From Hyphomonas sp. (GTDB taxonomy: Bacteria; Pseudomonadota; Alphaproteobacteria; Caulobacterales; Hyphomonadaceae): a stretch of DNA of 64,000 nucleotides. Of this stretch, positions 52,878 to 61,900 are shown in pieces. The position numbers and the translations under genes are program-made. The notes below the pieces were generated by a model. The model worked only from the letters and a program-made list of their open reading frames with translations. It did not search any database and was not told the origin of the DNA. The stretch lies in assembly GCF_013823385.1 (NCBI RefSeq), contig NZ_PNMA01000021.1:1-64000 (forward strand), written 5' to 3'. How positions within the stretch are numbered: the stretch's first letter is position 1; every line of letters starts with the position of its first letter.

Positions 52878-55271
52878 ATGCGAGCACTGTATTACCTGAC
52901 AAGCGTTCTGACTGCCATTGCCCTTGCCAACAGTGCCTGGGCTGAAGATGGACCTGCTCCGGCTACGGAGGATGTGGGCGACGAAACCGCTGTTCTCGAC
53001 ACGGTTGTCGTCGTCAGCGACCGTGTAGGTCTCCTGGAGAAATCCAATAGCGAAAGCGTCTTCGGCATGGGCAAGTCCCTCCTGGAAACGCCGCGCTCGG
53101 CCACGCTTGTCAGCGATCTGACGCTGGAACGCTATGGCATCGAGGAGGTCGACGACCTGATCGCCATCGCGCCGGGCACCTTCACCGGCAGCTATTACGG
53201 CGTCAAAGGCGCTGTGAACGCGCGCGGCACACTGGCAGAAAGCTATTTCAATGGCTTCAAGCGGATCGAGAACCGGGGCACCTATCCGACGCTTCTGGGC
53301 GCGGCGTCCCAGGTAGACATCGTCCGTGGACCGCCCACGCCCGCTTTCGGCCCCGGCAAGGTCGGCGGCCTGATCAACATCATTCCCAAAACTGGCCGCG
53401 CCAATGGCAGCGATGAAGTCACCGGCCAGGCTGAAGTCACCGTCGGTTCGTATGGAAAGTTCAATGCCAATGGCCAGGTCGGTATTCCTGTTGGCACGCG
53501 CGGCGGGGTCTATGGCTATGTCGAATACGAAGATTCAGACTCCTATTATAAAGGCATTTCCCCCGAACACCTGATGATCCAGCTGTCGGGCGAATATGAT
53601 GTCACCGACACGCTCACCGTCACCATGAGCGGCCAGTATTTCGACTCGGACGGCTACGTCCAGACGCCGGGCTGGAACCGTGTCACCCAGGATCTGATCG
53701 ACAACCAGACCTATATCACCGGCCGCAACACGACTGTCGTTGATACCGATGGAAACGGCCGGATCACGCCCGACGAGGCCGGCGGCAGCTTCGTGGTCGG
53801 CTATTTCGGCTTCACGCCTTCCGTCAATCCCCGCTTCCAGCTCACCGAAGGCGTCGGCACGGCAAAGCTCAGCCCCCGCACGGTTTTCATCTCGGACGCC
53901 GACTTCTCGAAGACGACGACCAACACGCTCTATTTCAAGGCCAAACAGGAAATCGGCGAGAGCGCGCTGAATGTCGAGCTGTTCTATGACGACATGGAAA
54001 ACCAGCGCTTCGTCAGCTACGGCTTCCCGGCCGATTATGACGCCTGGGCCGCAGAAGGCCGCATCAGCTATGACTTCTCCACCGGCACGGAAGACAGCTT
54101 CATCCGCTCCACCAACAAGGTCGGCTTCGGATATCGCCGCCAGGACGCGGTCAAGAAGGAAACCTACAACTCCGGCTACATCTCCCTTGACCGCCGCGAC
54201 ATCATCTATGGCGCCACACCCAACGACATCATGGATGATCCGTTCTCGGTAGAGCCCGGCAATATCGGTATCGGCTGGGACATGACCGTCGACTCCAGCT
54301 GGACCGACAAGAGCCTCTTTGGCCTCACCGACATCAGCTTCGGCAAACATGTGAACCTTCTGCTGGGCGGCCGCTATGACTGGTATGATGTCACCACCAT
54401 CGACACCGGCGCCCTCTGCTATTGCCCTGCCAACATTGAGTTCGATGCGACGCAGGAAGAGTTCAGCTACAGCGCAAGTCTCAGCCTGAACGCGCCCTTC
54501 GGCCTCTTCCCCTATGTCACCTATGCCGAAACCGCCGCCCTTGAAATTGGCCAGGCCGGTGACATCGCCCCCGGCCTTGTCAGCAGCAATCAGTGGATCT
54601 CCGACTCCGAGTTGACCGAGGCCGGCGTCAAGTTCGAGCTTCTGAACGGAACGCTCGTCGGCAGCCTCTCCGGCTACGAACAATCGCGCACCCGCCTCTC
54701 GATGTTCAACAATGTCGTCGCCACAGAGGCCAAGGGCATTGAGCTCGAAGCCCGCTGGCTCGCCACCGACAATCTCTCCTTCACCTTCGCCGGCAACACC
54801 CAGAAAACCACCGTAAAAGGCCCCGATGCCAGCTTCGGCTATGTCCCCGTCTGGGCCACCGGCCTCAACCCCATCGATGGCTATGGCGCAGCCTATGCCG
54901 TCTACAACCTAGCCACCTCGCCCATCGGCCAGCCCGGCGATTACGAATACCGCCTCGTCCCGCAAACCGTGGTCAGCCTCTTTGGCTCCTATGTGTCGGA
55001 CGCTTATGAGTGGGGCCAGTTCGGCGTCACCGGCGGCATCACCAGCGTCTCCGAAACCGCCGGCAAGCTGCGCGATCCGATCATCCTGCCAGCCTATGAA
55101 ACCGTAAACCTCTCTGCCTTCTATGCATTCGACGGCTATGAAGTCGCCTTCAATGTCGACAACGTCTTTGACGAACTCTACTTCCAGCCGGTTACCGACA
55201 GCTATTCCGATATGGCTGTCCTGCCGGGGCGCGGCCGGGAATACCGCGTCACCTTCAAGAAGAAGTTCTGA
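52878..55271 (+). CDS. TonB-dependent receptor of the Rut-like locus
   Basis: The 797-residue outer-membrane receptor has a signal peptide (cleaved near SAWAED), a TonB-box-like VLDTVVVVSDR, a plug domain (about 55-170, with VDIVRGPPTPAFGPGKVGGLINIIPK) and a beta barrel ending YRVTFKKKF. The N-terminal half is of siderophore-receptor type. Residues 289-300 (DTDGNGRITPDE) are a canonical EF-hand calcium loop in what should be a surface loop. It is the first gene of an operon with the RutB-like hydrolase, M20, flavin reductase and MFS genes. The operon context suggests it imports the locus's substrate, which should be too big for porins. Confidence 0.9.
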   Translation: MRALYYLTSVLTAIALANSAWAEDGPAPATEDVGDETAVLDTVVVVSDRVGLLEKSNSESVFGMGKSLLETPRSATLVSDLTLERYGIEEVDDLIAIAPGTFTGSYYGVKGAVNARGTLAESYFNGFKRIENRGTYPTLLGAASQVDIVRGPPTPAFGPGKVGGLINIIPKTGRANGSDEVTGQAEVTVGSYGKFNANGQVGIPVGTRGGVYGYVEYEDSDSYYKGISPEHLMIQLSGEYDVTDTLTVTMSGQYFDSDGYVQTPGWNRVTQDLIDNQTYITGRNTTVVDTDGNGRITPDEAGGSFVVGYFGFTPSVNPRFQLTEGVGTAKLSPRTVFISDADFSKTTTNTLYFKAKQEIGESALNVELFYDDMENQRFVSYGFPADYDAWAAEGRISYDFSTGTEDSFIRSTNKVGFGYRRQDAVKKETYNSGYISLDRRDIIYGATPNDIMDDPFSVEPGNIGIGWDMTVDSSWTDKSLFGLTDISFGKHVNLLLGGRYDWYDVTTIDTGALCYCPANIEFDATQEEFSYSASLSLNAPFGLFPYVTYAETAALEIGQAGDIAPGLVSSNQWISDSELTEAGVKFELLNGTLVGSLSGYEQSRTRLSMFNNVVATEAKGIELEARWLATDNLSFTFAGNTQKTTVKGPDASFGYVPVWATGLNPIDGYGAAYAVYNLATSPIGQPGDYEYRLVPQTVVSLFGSYVSDAYEWGQFGVTGGITSVSETAGKLRDPIILPAYETVNLSAFYAFDGYEVAFNVDNVFDELYFQPVTDSYSDMAVLPGRGREYRVTFKKKF

Positions 55272-55292
55272 GAACGGATAAATTGAGCTCCC

Positions 55293-55360
55293 TGCCGGGA
55301 ACCGGTCCTGCTGCCTCCCCCAATGCCCTCCCGCTGGGCTTGCAGGACCGGTACTCGGCA
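55293..55360 (+). other. Long intercistronic hairpin
   Basis: ACCGGTCCTGC (55301-55311) pairs perfectly with GCAGGACCGGT (55342-55352). After one A-A mismatch, TGCCGGG (55293-55299) pairs with CTCGGCA (55354-55360), one G-U included. That gives 18 pairs around a 30-base loop and no T-tract. It lies between the TonB receptor and the RutB-like gene, so partial termination, processing or stabilisation of the receptor mRNA is likely. Confidence 0.6.
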
Positions 55361-55393
55361 GAGGAGAAGAAAAGGGAGTGTTTGCGATGAGGA

Positions 55394-56044
55394 ATGCCTG
55401 TGAAACCGAAACCCGCCTATCCTGACACCCTCGCTGGCTGGATCGCGCCCGAACGCACGGCGGTCCTCGTGGTGGACATGCAGGTCGATTTCGCCTCGCC
55501 CGAGGGCGTGCTCGGCCAGGCGGGGCTGGACATGAGCGTCACTGCGCCCGCCGTCGGCGCTGCCACGCGGCTGGTGGATGCCGCCCGCGCCGCCGGCACG
55601 CCGGTGATCTTTGTGGGCCTGGCCACCACGCCCGCCACAGACTCCCCGGTCTGGGGCGAGTGGCGCCGCCGCCGCGACGGCGAAGACAGCGGCGGGGCGA
55701 TCTGCCGGGCCGGAGCGCCGGGCTCGGCTTTCGTCGGCCCGACGCCTCAGCCAGGCGAAACCGTCATCTGGAAACTGCGTTACAGTGGCTTCTTCGGCAC
55801 AAGCCTTGACGCCGCCCTGCGTGCCCGCGGCATTGATACCGTGATCGTCTGCGGCCTGACCACCGAATGCTGCGTCGATTGCAGCGTGCGCGACGCGTTC
55901 CATCTCGATTATTTCGTCTACGTGCCCACAGACGCCTGCGCGGCCTACGATCCCGGCATCCATGAAAGCGCGCTGCAATCGCTGGCACTGAACTGCGCCA
56001 CGCTCGTCTCCACTGACGAAATCTGCGCCGCCTGGGCCGAATAA
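55394..56044 (+). CDS. Isochorismatase-fold cysteine hydrolase, RutB-like
   Basis: The 216-residue protein has the cysteine-hydrolase triad: Asp in VLVVDMQVDFA (about residue 28), Lys in VIWKLRYSGFFGT (about 124) and Cys in GLTTECCVDCSVRDA (about 158). RYSGFFGTSLD and the RDAFHLDYF stretch resemble RutB, which hydrolyses the ureidoacrylate product of RutA; other relatives are N-carbamoylsarcosine and maleamate amidases. It would cleave an amide or carbamoyl bond in the opened ring. GAGGA lies close to the ATG. It is second in the operon, 19 bases before the first M20 gene. Confidence 0.82.
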   Translation: MPVKPKPAYPDTLAGWIAPERTAVLVVDMQVDFASPEGVLGQAGLDMSVTAPAVGAATRLVDAARAAGTPVIFVGLATTPATDSPVWGEWRRRRDGEDSGGAICRAGAPGSAFVGPTPQPGETVIWKLRYSGFFGTSLDAALRARGIDTVIVCGLTTECCVDCSVRDAFHLDYFVYVPTDACAAYDPGIHESALQSLALNCATLVSTDEICAAWAE

Positions 56045-56062
56045 AAACAAGAAAGTATCCCA

Positions 56063-57436
56063 ATGAGTAACGTGTTCCCGAATCTGCCAGAGGCGAACTA
56101 TCTCGTCACGGAGGAAGACGCCACTGCCCTCGCCGCCGCCATCGACAAGGAAGAGATGACCCGGGTGGCGCTGGAGCTGGGCAACATCCCCAGCCCCGCG
56201 CGCGGAGAGGCGCAGGCCGCCGAATATGTCTATCAGTGGATGGCAAAGGAAGGCTTCCGGCCCCGCAAGGTCGGCGCCACGCCCGAGCGCCCGAACATCA
56301 TCGCCACCTATGGCGGCAAGGGCGATGGAAAAAGCCTTCTCTACACGGCGCATCTGGATACCGAAAGCCCGACCTGGAACCCGGACGAAGACGCCTACAA
56401 ATTCCGGCCGGAAACCCTGGACGTGCGCGAATGGAACGAATGCTGGCTGGAAGACGGCGCCTTCCACGGCTTCCCCATCGCGAATGATCGCGGCCCCATG
56501 ACGTGCTTCCTCTTTGCGGCCAAGGCGCTGAAACAATGCGGCTTCGACCTTGCCGGCCGGCTCTATCTCACCGCTTCCCCCGGCGAAATCGGCCCCGAGC
56601 CGATTGAGGAAGCGCGCGGCATCGACTTCATGGGCAAGGATATCGGCACGCATTACGTGTTCAACCATGGCGGCGTCTCGCCCGATTATGCCATCGCCGC
56701 CGAAGGCTGCGATTATGGGCTCACCTGGGTCGGCTGCGGCTACGCCGTCTTCCGTATACGCCTCTACGGCGAGGCGATCTTCACGCCCCTCCTCACATCT
56801 CCGAAGAAAGCCGCCCAGCATCCCAACCCCATCTATCGCATGGGCGCGGCTATCCAGCCGATCCTTGACTGGAGCCTCAAATTCGAGGCCGAGAGCCGCT
56901 ACGAGACCGCAGGCGGCGCCGCCCATCCCAAGGCACAGATCTCCGCCGTGCGCGGCGGGGTGCCCCATGCCTTTGGTGCGGGCACGGAAGTCTGCGCGCT
57001 CTATCTGGAAGTCGGCCTCGCCCCCAATCAGGAAATCGGCGCCGTCCACCGCAGCCTGGAACAATACCTGCGCGCGGCAAAGATCGGCGAGTTCGATGTC
57101 GAACCCGTCGTCGTCCGCCATGGTTTCGAGGCCGATGCCGGCAAAGTCGCCCCGCTGGTCAGCGCGGTCGACGCCGCCACGCGCCTCACCCTGGGAAAAC
57201 CGGTCGAGCGCGCCGCGCCCGTCTATTCCAGCATGTGGCGCGATCATAACGTGTTCAACATGAACCGCGTGCCGGCCATCACCACAGGCTTCAAACGCTG
57301 GCGTCCGACCCCGGATGATCTGGCCAAAAGCGCGCTGATCTACGCCCTCACCGCTCTCGCCCTTTGCGGCAAGGCTGGCAGCGAGGCCAAGACAAAGCGC
57401 ACCAAGCCGGTCTATGGCGACAACCCGTTCGGCTGA
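56063..57436 (+). CDS. M20-family metallopeptidase/amidohydrolase, copy 1
   Basis: The 457-residue protein has all M20 metal and catalytic positions: His97 and Asp99 (TAHLDTES), Asp142 (ANDRGPM), Glu182-Glu183 (GPEPIEE), Glu214 (IAAEG) and a C-terminal His (SSMWRDHNVFN). M20 enzymes hydrolyse amide bonds of small N-acyl, N-carbamoyl or dipeptide substrates using one or two zinc ions. No signal peptide is present, so it acts in the cytoplasm. The C terminus ends VYGDNPFG. A paralogue lies at 61901-63265 in the same locus. The pair differs mainly in the region after HLDTE, probably the substrate pocket. Confidence 0.87.
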   Translation: MSNVFPNLPEANYLVTEEDATALAAAIDKEEMTRVALELGNIPSPARGEAQAAEYVYQWMAKEGFRPRKVGATPERPNIIATYGGKGDGKSLLYTAHLDTESPTWNPDEDAYKFRPETLDVREWNECWLEDGAFHGFPIANDRGPMTCFLFAAKALKQCGFDLAGRLYLTASPGEIGPEPIEEARGIDFMGKDIGTHYVFNHGGVSPDYAIAAEGCDYGLTWVGCGYAVFRIRLYGEAIFTPLLTSPKKAAQHPNPIYRMGAAIQPILDWSLKFEAESRYETAGGAAHPKAQISAVRGGVPHAFGAGTEVCALYLEVGLAPNQEIGAVHRSLEQYLRAAKIGEFDVEPVVVRHGFEADAGKVAPLVSAVDAATRLTLGKPVERAAPVYSSMWRDHNVFNMNRVPAITTGFKRWRPTPDDLAKSALIYALTALALCGKAGSEAKTKRTKPVYGDNPFG

Positions 57437-57451
57437 GAGGAGACGGCAGAC

Positions 57452-57964
57452 ATGTCCCACCCCATCGACGCATCCCTCTGGCGCGAAGCCATGGGCGGCT
57501 TCCTCACCGGCGTCACCGTCGTCACGACACTGAGCGGTGACCGGATCGCCGGCACCGCTGTCAACGCCTTCTCCGCCGTTTCGCAGGCCCCGCCCCTGCT
57601 GCTCGTCTGCCTCGACCGGTCAAGCCGCTCGCTGGAAGCCATCCGCAGCGCGGGCTTCTTCGCCGTCAACATCCTTTCCGAAACGCATATGGAAGTTGTG
57701 CGCCGCTTTTCCTCCAAGAGCGCGGAAGACCGCTTCCAGGGCGTCGCTCACGCCCCCGCGACCACCGGCGCGCCTATACTCGCAGGCTCCGTCGCCTGGT
57801 TCGATTGCGAGGTTCACGCCATCCATGAGGGCGGTGATCATGAGATCGTCGTCGGCCGTGTGCTGGAGCTCGGCTCCAACAAGGCCGCCGCGCCGCTCGC
57901 CTATCATCGCGGCAATATCTGGTGTCTCGATCCGCGCGAACCCGTTCCCGAAGGGCGCTCATGA
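57452..57964 (+). CDS. Flavin reductase, RutF-like
   Basis: The 170-residue split-barrel protein belongs to the flavin reductase (HpaC/RutF) family. It has FREAMGGFLTGVTVVTT-type start (WREAMGGFLTGVTVVTT), NAFSAVSQAPPLLLVCLDRSSRS, FFAVNIL, and a GDHEIVVGRVLE segment. It would supply reduced FMN from NAD(P)H to the RutA-like monooxygenase in the adjacent transcription unit. GAGAGGAGA precedes the ATG. Its stop overlaps the ATG of the MFS gene by four bases. No other flavin reductase is in the window, so it is the natural partner of the RutA-like enzyme. Confidence 0.88.
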   Translation: MSHPIDASLWREAMGGFLTGVTVVTTLSGDRIAGTAVNAFSAVSQAPPLLLVCLDRSSRSLEAIRSAGFFAVNILSETHMEVVRRFSSKSAEDRFQGVAHAPATTGAPILAGSVAWFDCEVHAIHEGGDHEIVVGRVLELGSNKAAAPLAYHRGNIWCLDPREPVPEGRS

Positions 57965-59226
57965 GCCCTCCCGAAAAAGGCGGCGCCCCCCACCTGACCG
58001 GCACGGCCGCGCTCGTTCGCGTCATGGCCGACACCGCCTATCGCAGCCTCTTCCTCGCCTCCACCGCCATGATGGCCAGCCAGTGGATGCAGCGCATCGC
58101 GCTCGGCTGGATCATGTGGGAACTGACGGGCTCAACCACCTGGCTCGGCCTCCTGGCCAGCGCCGAACTTCTCCCCGGCCTCTTCTTCGGCCCGCTTGGC
58201 GGCGTCCTGGCAGACCGGATGAACCGTAAGCGGATCGTCCTCCTCTGCCAGATGGCCGCGCTGCTGATCTCCGTCGCCACCGGTCTCGCCGTCTTCCTCG
58301 GCCTCTCCACGCCGCTGCTGCTGATGGCGCTCACAGCCGCCGGCGGCATCGCTGCCGCCCTCCAGGAATCCGCGCGCACGCTGCTGCTGCGCGACGCCAC
58401 CCCGCGTGACTGCCTGCCCACTGGCATGTCGATGACCGCCATCTCCGTCAACGTCACCCGCTTCCTCGGCCCGGCGCTCGCCGGTCCGCTCGTCATCTGG
58501 CCCGGTCCCGCCTCGATCTTCTGGATCAATGCCGCCGTCTCCCTCGTGATGATCGCCACGGTCCTCAGCCTGCGGCACCTCCACGCCTCCGGCACAGGCT
58601 TCCCCCCGCGCGAAGCCTTCCTCCGCCAGCTCTGGACCGGCATGAAGGCCGCCTCCAGCCACAGCGTCGTCACGCCGGTTCTCCTGATCTTCGCCGCCAC
58701 CGCCTTCCTCGTGCGCCCCGTCTACGAGCTGATGCCCGCCTTCGCAGACCGCCTCTTCGGCGGCAATGTGCAGGATTATTCCTACCTGATCATGGGCGTC
58801 GGCGCGGGCGCCGTCATCGGCGCGGTCATCGTCACGCTGAACGCGCCGGCCCGGCCCGCGATAATGTTCTTCTGGTCGTCGCTCGCCGCCTGCCTCTCGC
58901 TCATCGCCTTTTCGGCCACGCCGGGCATCCTCTCGGCCACGCTGGCCGCCACCATCCTCGGCTTCTTCATGTGTATCAGCGCGGCCACCTCCCAGCTGGT
59001 CATGGTTCTGGATACGGAGGAATCGGTTTCCGGCCGCGTGCTCAGCCTCTGGGGCGCGCTGATGCGCGGCGCCCCCGCCCTCGGCGCGCTGGCCACCGGC
59101 GCGGTACTGGACGGGATGGGATACCGCCTCCCCCTCGCCCTCTCCGGCCTCGCCGCCGCCCTGCTCACAGGCGCGGCCCTCGTCCTCTTCACCCGCAGCC
59201 CCGGCGCCCGGCCGGGCGCTGCCTGA
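57961..59226 (+). CDS. MFS transporter, DHA3/EntS-like
   Basis: The 421-residue carrier has about 12 hydrophobic segments and the motif GGVLADRMNRKRIVLL (cytoplasmic loop 2-3) typical of the major facilitator superfamily. The N-terminal MADTAYRSLFLASTAMMASQWMQ resembles drug or siderophore exporters of the DHA3 group. In this operon it could export a toxic product or, less typically, import a ring intermediate. The start overlaps the flavin reductase stop (ATGA), so translation is coupled. It is the last gene of the first operon. Confidence 0.85.
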   Translation: MSPPEKGGAPHLTGTAALVRVMADTAYRSLFLASTAMMASQWMQRIALGWIMWELTGSTTWLGLLASAELLPGLFFGPLGGVLADRMNRKRIVLLCQMAALLISVATGLAVFLGLSTPLLLMALTAAGGIAAALQESARTLLLRDATPRDCLPTGMSMTAISVNVTRFLGPALAGPLVIWPGPASIFWINAAVSLVMIATVLSLRHLHASGTGFPPREAFLRQLWTGMKAASSHSVVTPVLLIFAATAFLVRPVYELMPAFADRLFGGNVQDYSYLIMGVGAGAVIGAVIVTLNAPARPAIMFFWSSLAACLSLIAFSATPGILSATLAATILGFFMCISAATSQLVMVLDTEESVSGRVLSLWGALMRGAPALGALATGAVLDGMGYRLPLALSGLAAALLTGAALVLFTRSPGARPGAA

Positions 59227-59294
59227 TCCGGAGCGCCCGTCATGCCCGCCCGATGGTCAATTGATAGGCAACACCAACCATATCTGACGCAGTT

Positions 59295-59320
59295 TCTGAC
59301 ATTTTGTCTGAAATGTCAGA
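59295..59320. promoter_or_regulatory. Perfect palindromic operator-like element 3
   Basis: TCTGACATTT (59295-59304) and AAATGTCAGA (59311-59320) form a perfect 10-bp inverted repeat around TGTCTG. The same layout occurs in weaker form at 51596 and 52763. It lies 72 bases upstream of the second MFS gene and is the strongest candidate operator of the locus. Confidence 0.7.
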
Positions 59321-59391
59321 TTTCGAAACCCTGGCCCGCGATCTGCAACGCGGCCCCCGCTAAAAAGAATTGAAGCGCAAGAGAGAGACAG

Positions 59392-60768
59392 ATGCTGACT
59401 TCCGGAATCTTCAAATCCGTCCGCTCCGTGTCTCCGCTGGCCGGAGGCCATCTGGCAACGCTCAGCACGCTGGACCTGCTGATCAGCGCGGCCACCTTCT
59501 CTTCCCTCGGCATCGTCCTGCCCCATATGGTGTCAGAGCTTGAGTGGAGCTGGTCCCAGGCCGGCCTCGGCTTTACCATCCTCGGCGCGGCTTGCGGCGG
59601 CTCCTCCCTCCTGCCCACCCTGCTCATCCGCAAGTTCGGCGTCCGCCTCGCGCTCATCTGCGGCGCCCTGCTGATGGCGCTTGGCCTCTACACGATGAGT
59701 TCGGTGAGCAGCCTGCTGCAATATTTCGTCGCCGCGGCCATCTGCGGCGTCGCCTATCAGATGCTGGGCACCATCCCGTCCACCTTCGTCATCAGCCGCC
59801 ATTTCAAGAACCGCTCCACCGCGCTCGGCCTCTATTTCACCATCGGCGGCTTTGGAAACGTCTTCGGCCCTTGGATGGTCATGGCCGTCCTCTCGGTCGA
59901 AGGCCAGGTCTGGCGCGACTATTGGGTCTACCAGTCCCTCCTCCTCCTCGCCACAGGCATCGCCGGCGGCCTCATCATCGGCCTCGACAAACGCTTTGCT
60001 CAGCCTGCGGAGCGTGAACTCGAAGAACCGGCCATCGAGAAGAAGATCGAGCCTGCGCCCGCCCCCGGCACCACCTGCGAACCAGCCGCCGCCGCCAAGC
60101 CGTCCCGCGTCTACATCACGCCCGTCGACTGGGGCGTGAAGGAAGCCATGCGCACCCCGCAATACATGATCCTGGTGGCCGCCTATTTCGCAAATCTGAT
60201 GGCCCTGGTCACCGTCACCAGCCTCTCGGTCGGCCATCTCGTGGAGCGCGGCGTCTCGAATGAAACCGCGGGCGCCATGCTCAGCCTGGAGGCCTTCATC
60301 GCCGTGCTCACGCGCATCGGCGGCGGCTTCCTCGGCGAGCGGGTTGATCCGCGCTATCTGATGATCGTGTCCCTCGCCGCCACCTCCATCGGCTGCGCCG
60401 TGCTGGCCACGTCAAACTCCCATTCCATCCTGCTGATCTACGCCATCGGCACAGGCATCGGTTTCGGCCTCACGGCCCTCTCCTGCACCGTTCTGATGAT
60501 GAACTATTTCGGCCAGCGCCATAATCTGGAGCTTTTCTCCTCCATGTGCCTCGTCGGCGCGGCCTCTGCTCTCGGTCCAACGATTGGCGGTGTCATCCGT
60601 GATCTGACGGGAAACTTCATCCTGATGTTCCTGATCCTCTCTGCCGTGGCCGCCATCGTCTGGGTCGCCGTGGTGATGATGCGCGCGCCAAAGCGGGGCG
60701 AAAGCCCGGAAGCGGAGACCGCCGCCCCCGCCCTCGATACCCCGGCCATCGCCGAAAGAACCGCCTGA
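59392..60768 (+). CDS. MFS transporter, monocarboxylate/OFA-like
   Basis: The 458-residue carrier has 12 predicted helices with a long central cytoplasmic loop (about 200-245, Glu/Pro-rich). Features such as GLGFTILGAACGGSSLLPTLLIRKFG, GTIPSTFVISRHFKNRSTALGLYFTIGGFGNVFGP and GGGFLGERVDPRYLMI are typical of the monocarboxylate/oxalate-formate antiporter-like group of the MFS. It probably imports an acidic substrate or exchanges a carboxylate. GCGCAAGAGAGAG precedes the ATG. It heads the second operon (MFS, RutA-like enzyme, M20 copy 2), with operator element 3 upstream. Confidence 0.87.
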   Translation: MLTSGIFKSVRSVSPLAGGHLATLSTLDLLISAATFSSLGIVLPHMVSELEWSWSQAGLGFTILGAACGGSSLLPTLLIRKFGVRLALICGALLMALGLYTMSSVSSLLQYFVAAAICGVAYQMLGTIPSTFVISRHFKNRSTALGLYFTIGGFGNVFGPWMVMAVLSVEGQVWRDYWVYQSLLLLATGIAGGLIIGLDKRFAQPAERELEEPAIEKKIEPAPAPGTTCEPAAAAKPSRVYITPVDWGVKEAMRTPQYMILVAAYFANLMALVTVTSLSVGHLVERGVSNETAGAMLSLEAFIAVLTRIGGGFLGERVDPRYLMIVSLAATSIGCAVLATSNSHSILLIYAIGTGIGFGLTALSCTVLMMNYFGQRHNLELFSSMCLVGAASALGPTIGGVIRDLTGNFILMFLILSAVAAIVWVAVVMMRAPKRGESPEAETAAPALDTPAIAERTA

Positions 60769-60793
60769 AATCCAATACGTGGAGCGAAAAACC

Positions 60794-61867
60794 ATGTTGC
60801 CCAGTCACAAACTGTTCGGTGTCTTCCTGCCCATCGCCAATGGCGGGTGGATCATCTCGAAGAACACGCCCCCGCTCGACGGCCTCTACCAGACCAACCG
60901 GGAAGCGGCGATCATCGCGGATCGCATCGGCCTGGATTTCATCATGTCGATGTCGAAATTCCGCGGCTTTGGCGGCGAGACGAACCATTGGGCCACATCC
61001 ATGGAATCCATGACCATGATGGCCGGCCTCGCCGAGGTCACGAAGAATGTGAAGGTATGGGCCACCGTTCACGCCCTTCTTTCCAATCCCGGCGTCGTCG
61101 CCAAGATGGTCACCACGCTGGACCACATCTCCAATGGCCGCGCCGGCCTCAACATCGTCGCCGGCGCCTACCGCGAGGAATTCTCCCAGATGGGCGCCTG
61201 GGATGACACCCTCACCCATGCCGACCGTTATCAGCTTACGGAAGAATGGATCACCATCATCAAGCGCCTCTGGACCGAGCCGAGCGTCACCTTCAAGGGC
61301 CGCTTCTTTGATATGGAAGATTGCCAGTCCGATCCCAAACCTATCTCAAAGCCGCGTCCGGATCTCATCGCCGCCGGCCAATCCGATCGCGGTTTTGATT
61401 TCTCCACCTCCCATGCCGATGCCTGTTTCATCGGCGGGCGCAGCGTGGAGGAACGCCGGGGCTTCAGCAAGCGGGCCCGCGAGATCGCCGCTGAAAAAGG
61501 CAAGACCATCCGCGTCTGCTCCATGTGTACCGTCATCCATGACGACAGCGACGCCAAGGCTGAAGCCATGCTGCAACGCTTTGAAGATGGCAAGGATCTC
61601 GGCGCCATCATGGCCCAGATGAAAAGCTGGGGCCTCGCGCCAGACAGCCTCGCCGCTGCGGCCCGCAAGATGGGCGCCAGCCAGAACCACACCGTTGTCG
61701 GCTCGCCCGAAACCTGCCGCGAGAAGATCGAGGCCTATATTGAAGCCTGCGATCTTGATGGCGTCATGCTGATCTTCCCCGACTACAAGACCGGCCTCGA
61801 AATGTTCGGCAGCATCCTGCCCAAACTGCGCCAGACCTTTCCGGCAGCAAGCCACGAACCCGCATAA
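60794..61867 (+). CDS. Flavin-dependent monooxygenase, RutA-like (luciferase-like family)
   Basis: The 357-residue luciferase-like (class C) monooxygenase resembles RutA across its N-terminal half: GVFLPIANGGWIIS, LDFIMSMSKFRGFGGET and ESMTMMAGLAEVT parallel the RutA sequence known from E. coli. It also has NGRAGLNIVAGA and CAAGQSDRG-like IAAGQSDRGFDFS. RutA uses reduced FMN and O2 to cleave the N3-C4 amide bond of uracil. This protein is therefore likely to oxidatively open a cyclic amide, with the flavin reductase at 57452 as partner. Start 60794 has GGAG nine bases upstream. The uracil-binding details differ, so the substrate may too. Confidence 0.87.
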   Translation: MLPSHKLFGVFLPIANGGWIISKNTPPLDGLYQTNREAAIIADRIGLDFIMSMSKFRGFGGETNHWATSMESMTMMAGLAEVTKNVKVWATVHALLSNPGVVAKMVTTLDHISNGRAGLNIVAGAYREEFSQMGAWDDTLTHADRYQLTEEWITIIKRLWTEPSVTFKGRFFDMEDCQSDPKPISKPRPDLIAAGQSDRGFDFSTSHADACFIGGRSVEERRGFSKRAREIAAEKGKTIRVCSMCTVIHDDSDAKAEAMLQRFEDGKDLGAIMAQMKSWGLAPDSLAAAARKMGASQNHTVVGSPETCREKIEAYIEACDLDGVMLIFPDYKTGLEMFGSILPKLRQTFPAASHEPA

Positions 61868-61900
61868 TCAGACAACAGACTAACGGAGAGGGAACCCCTC

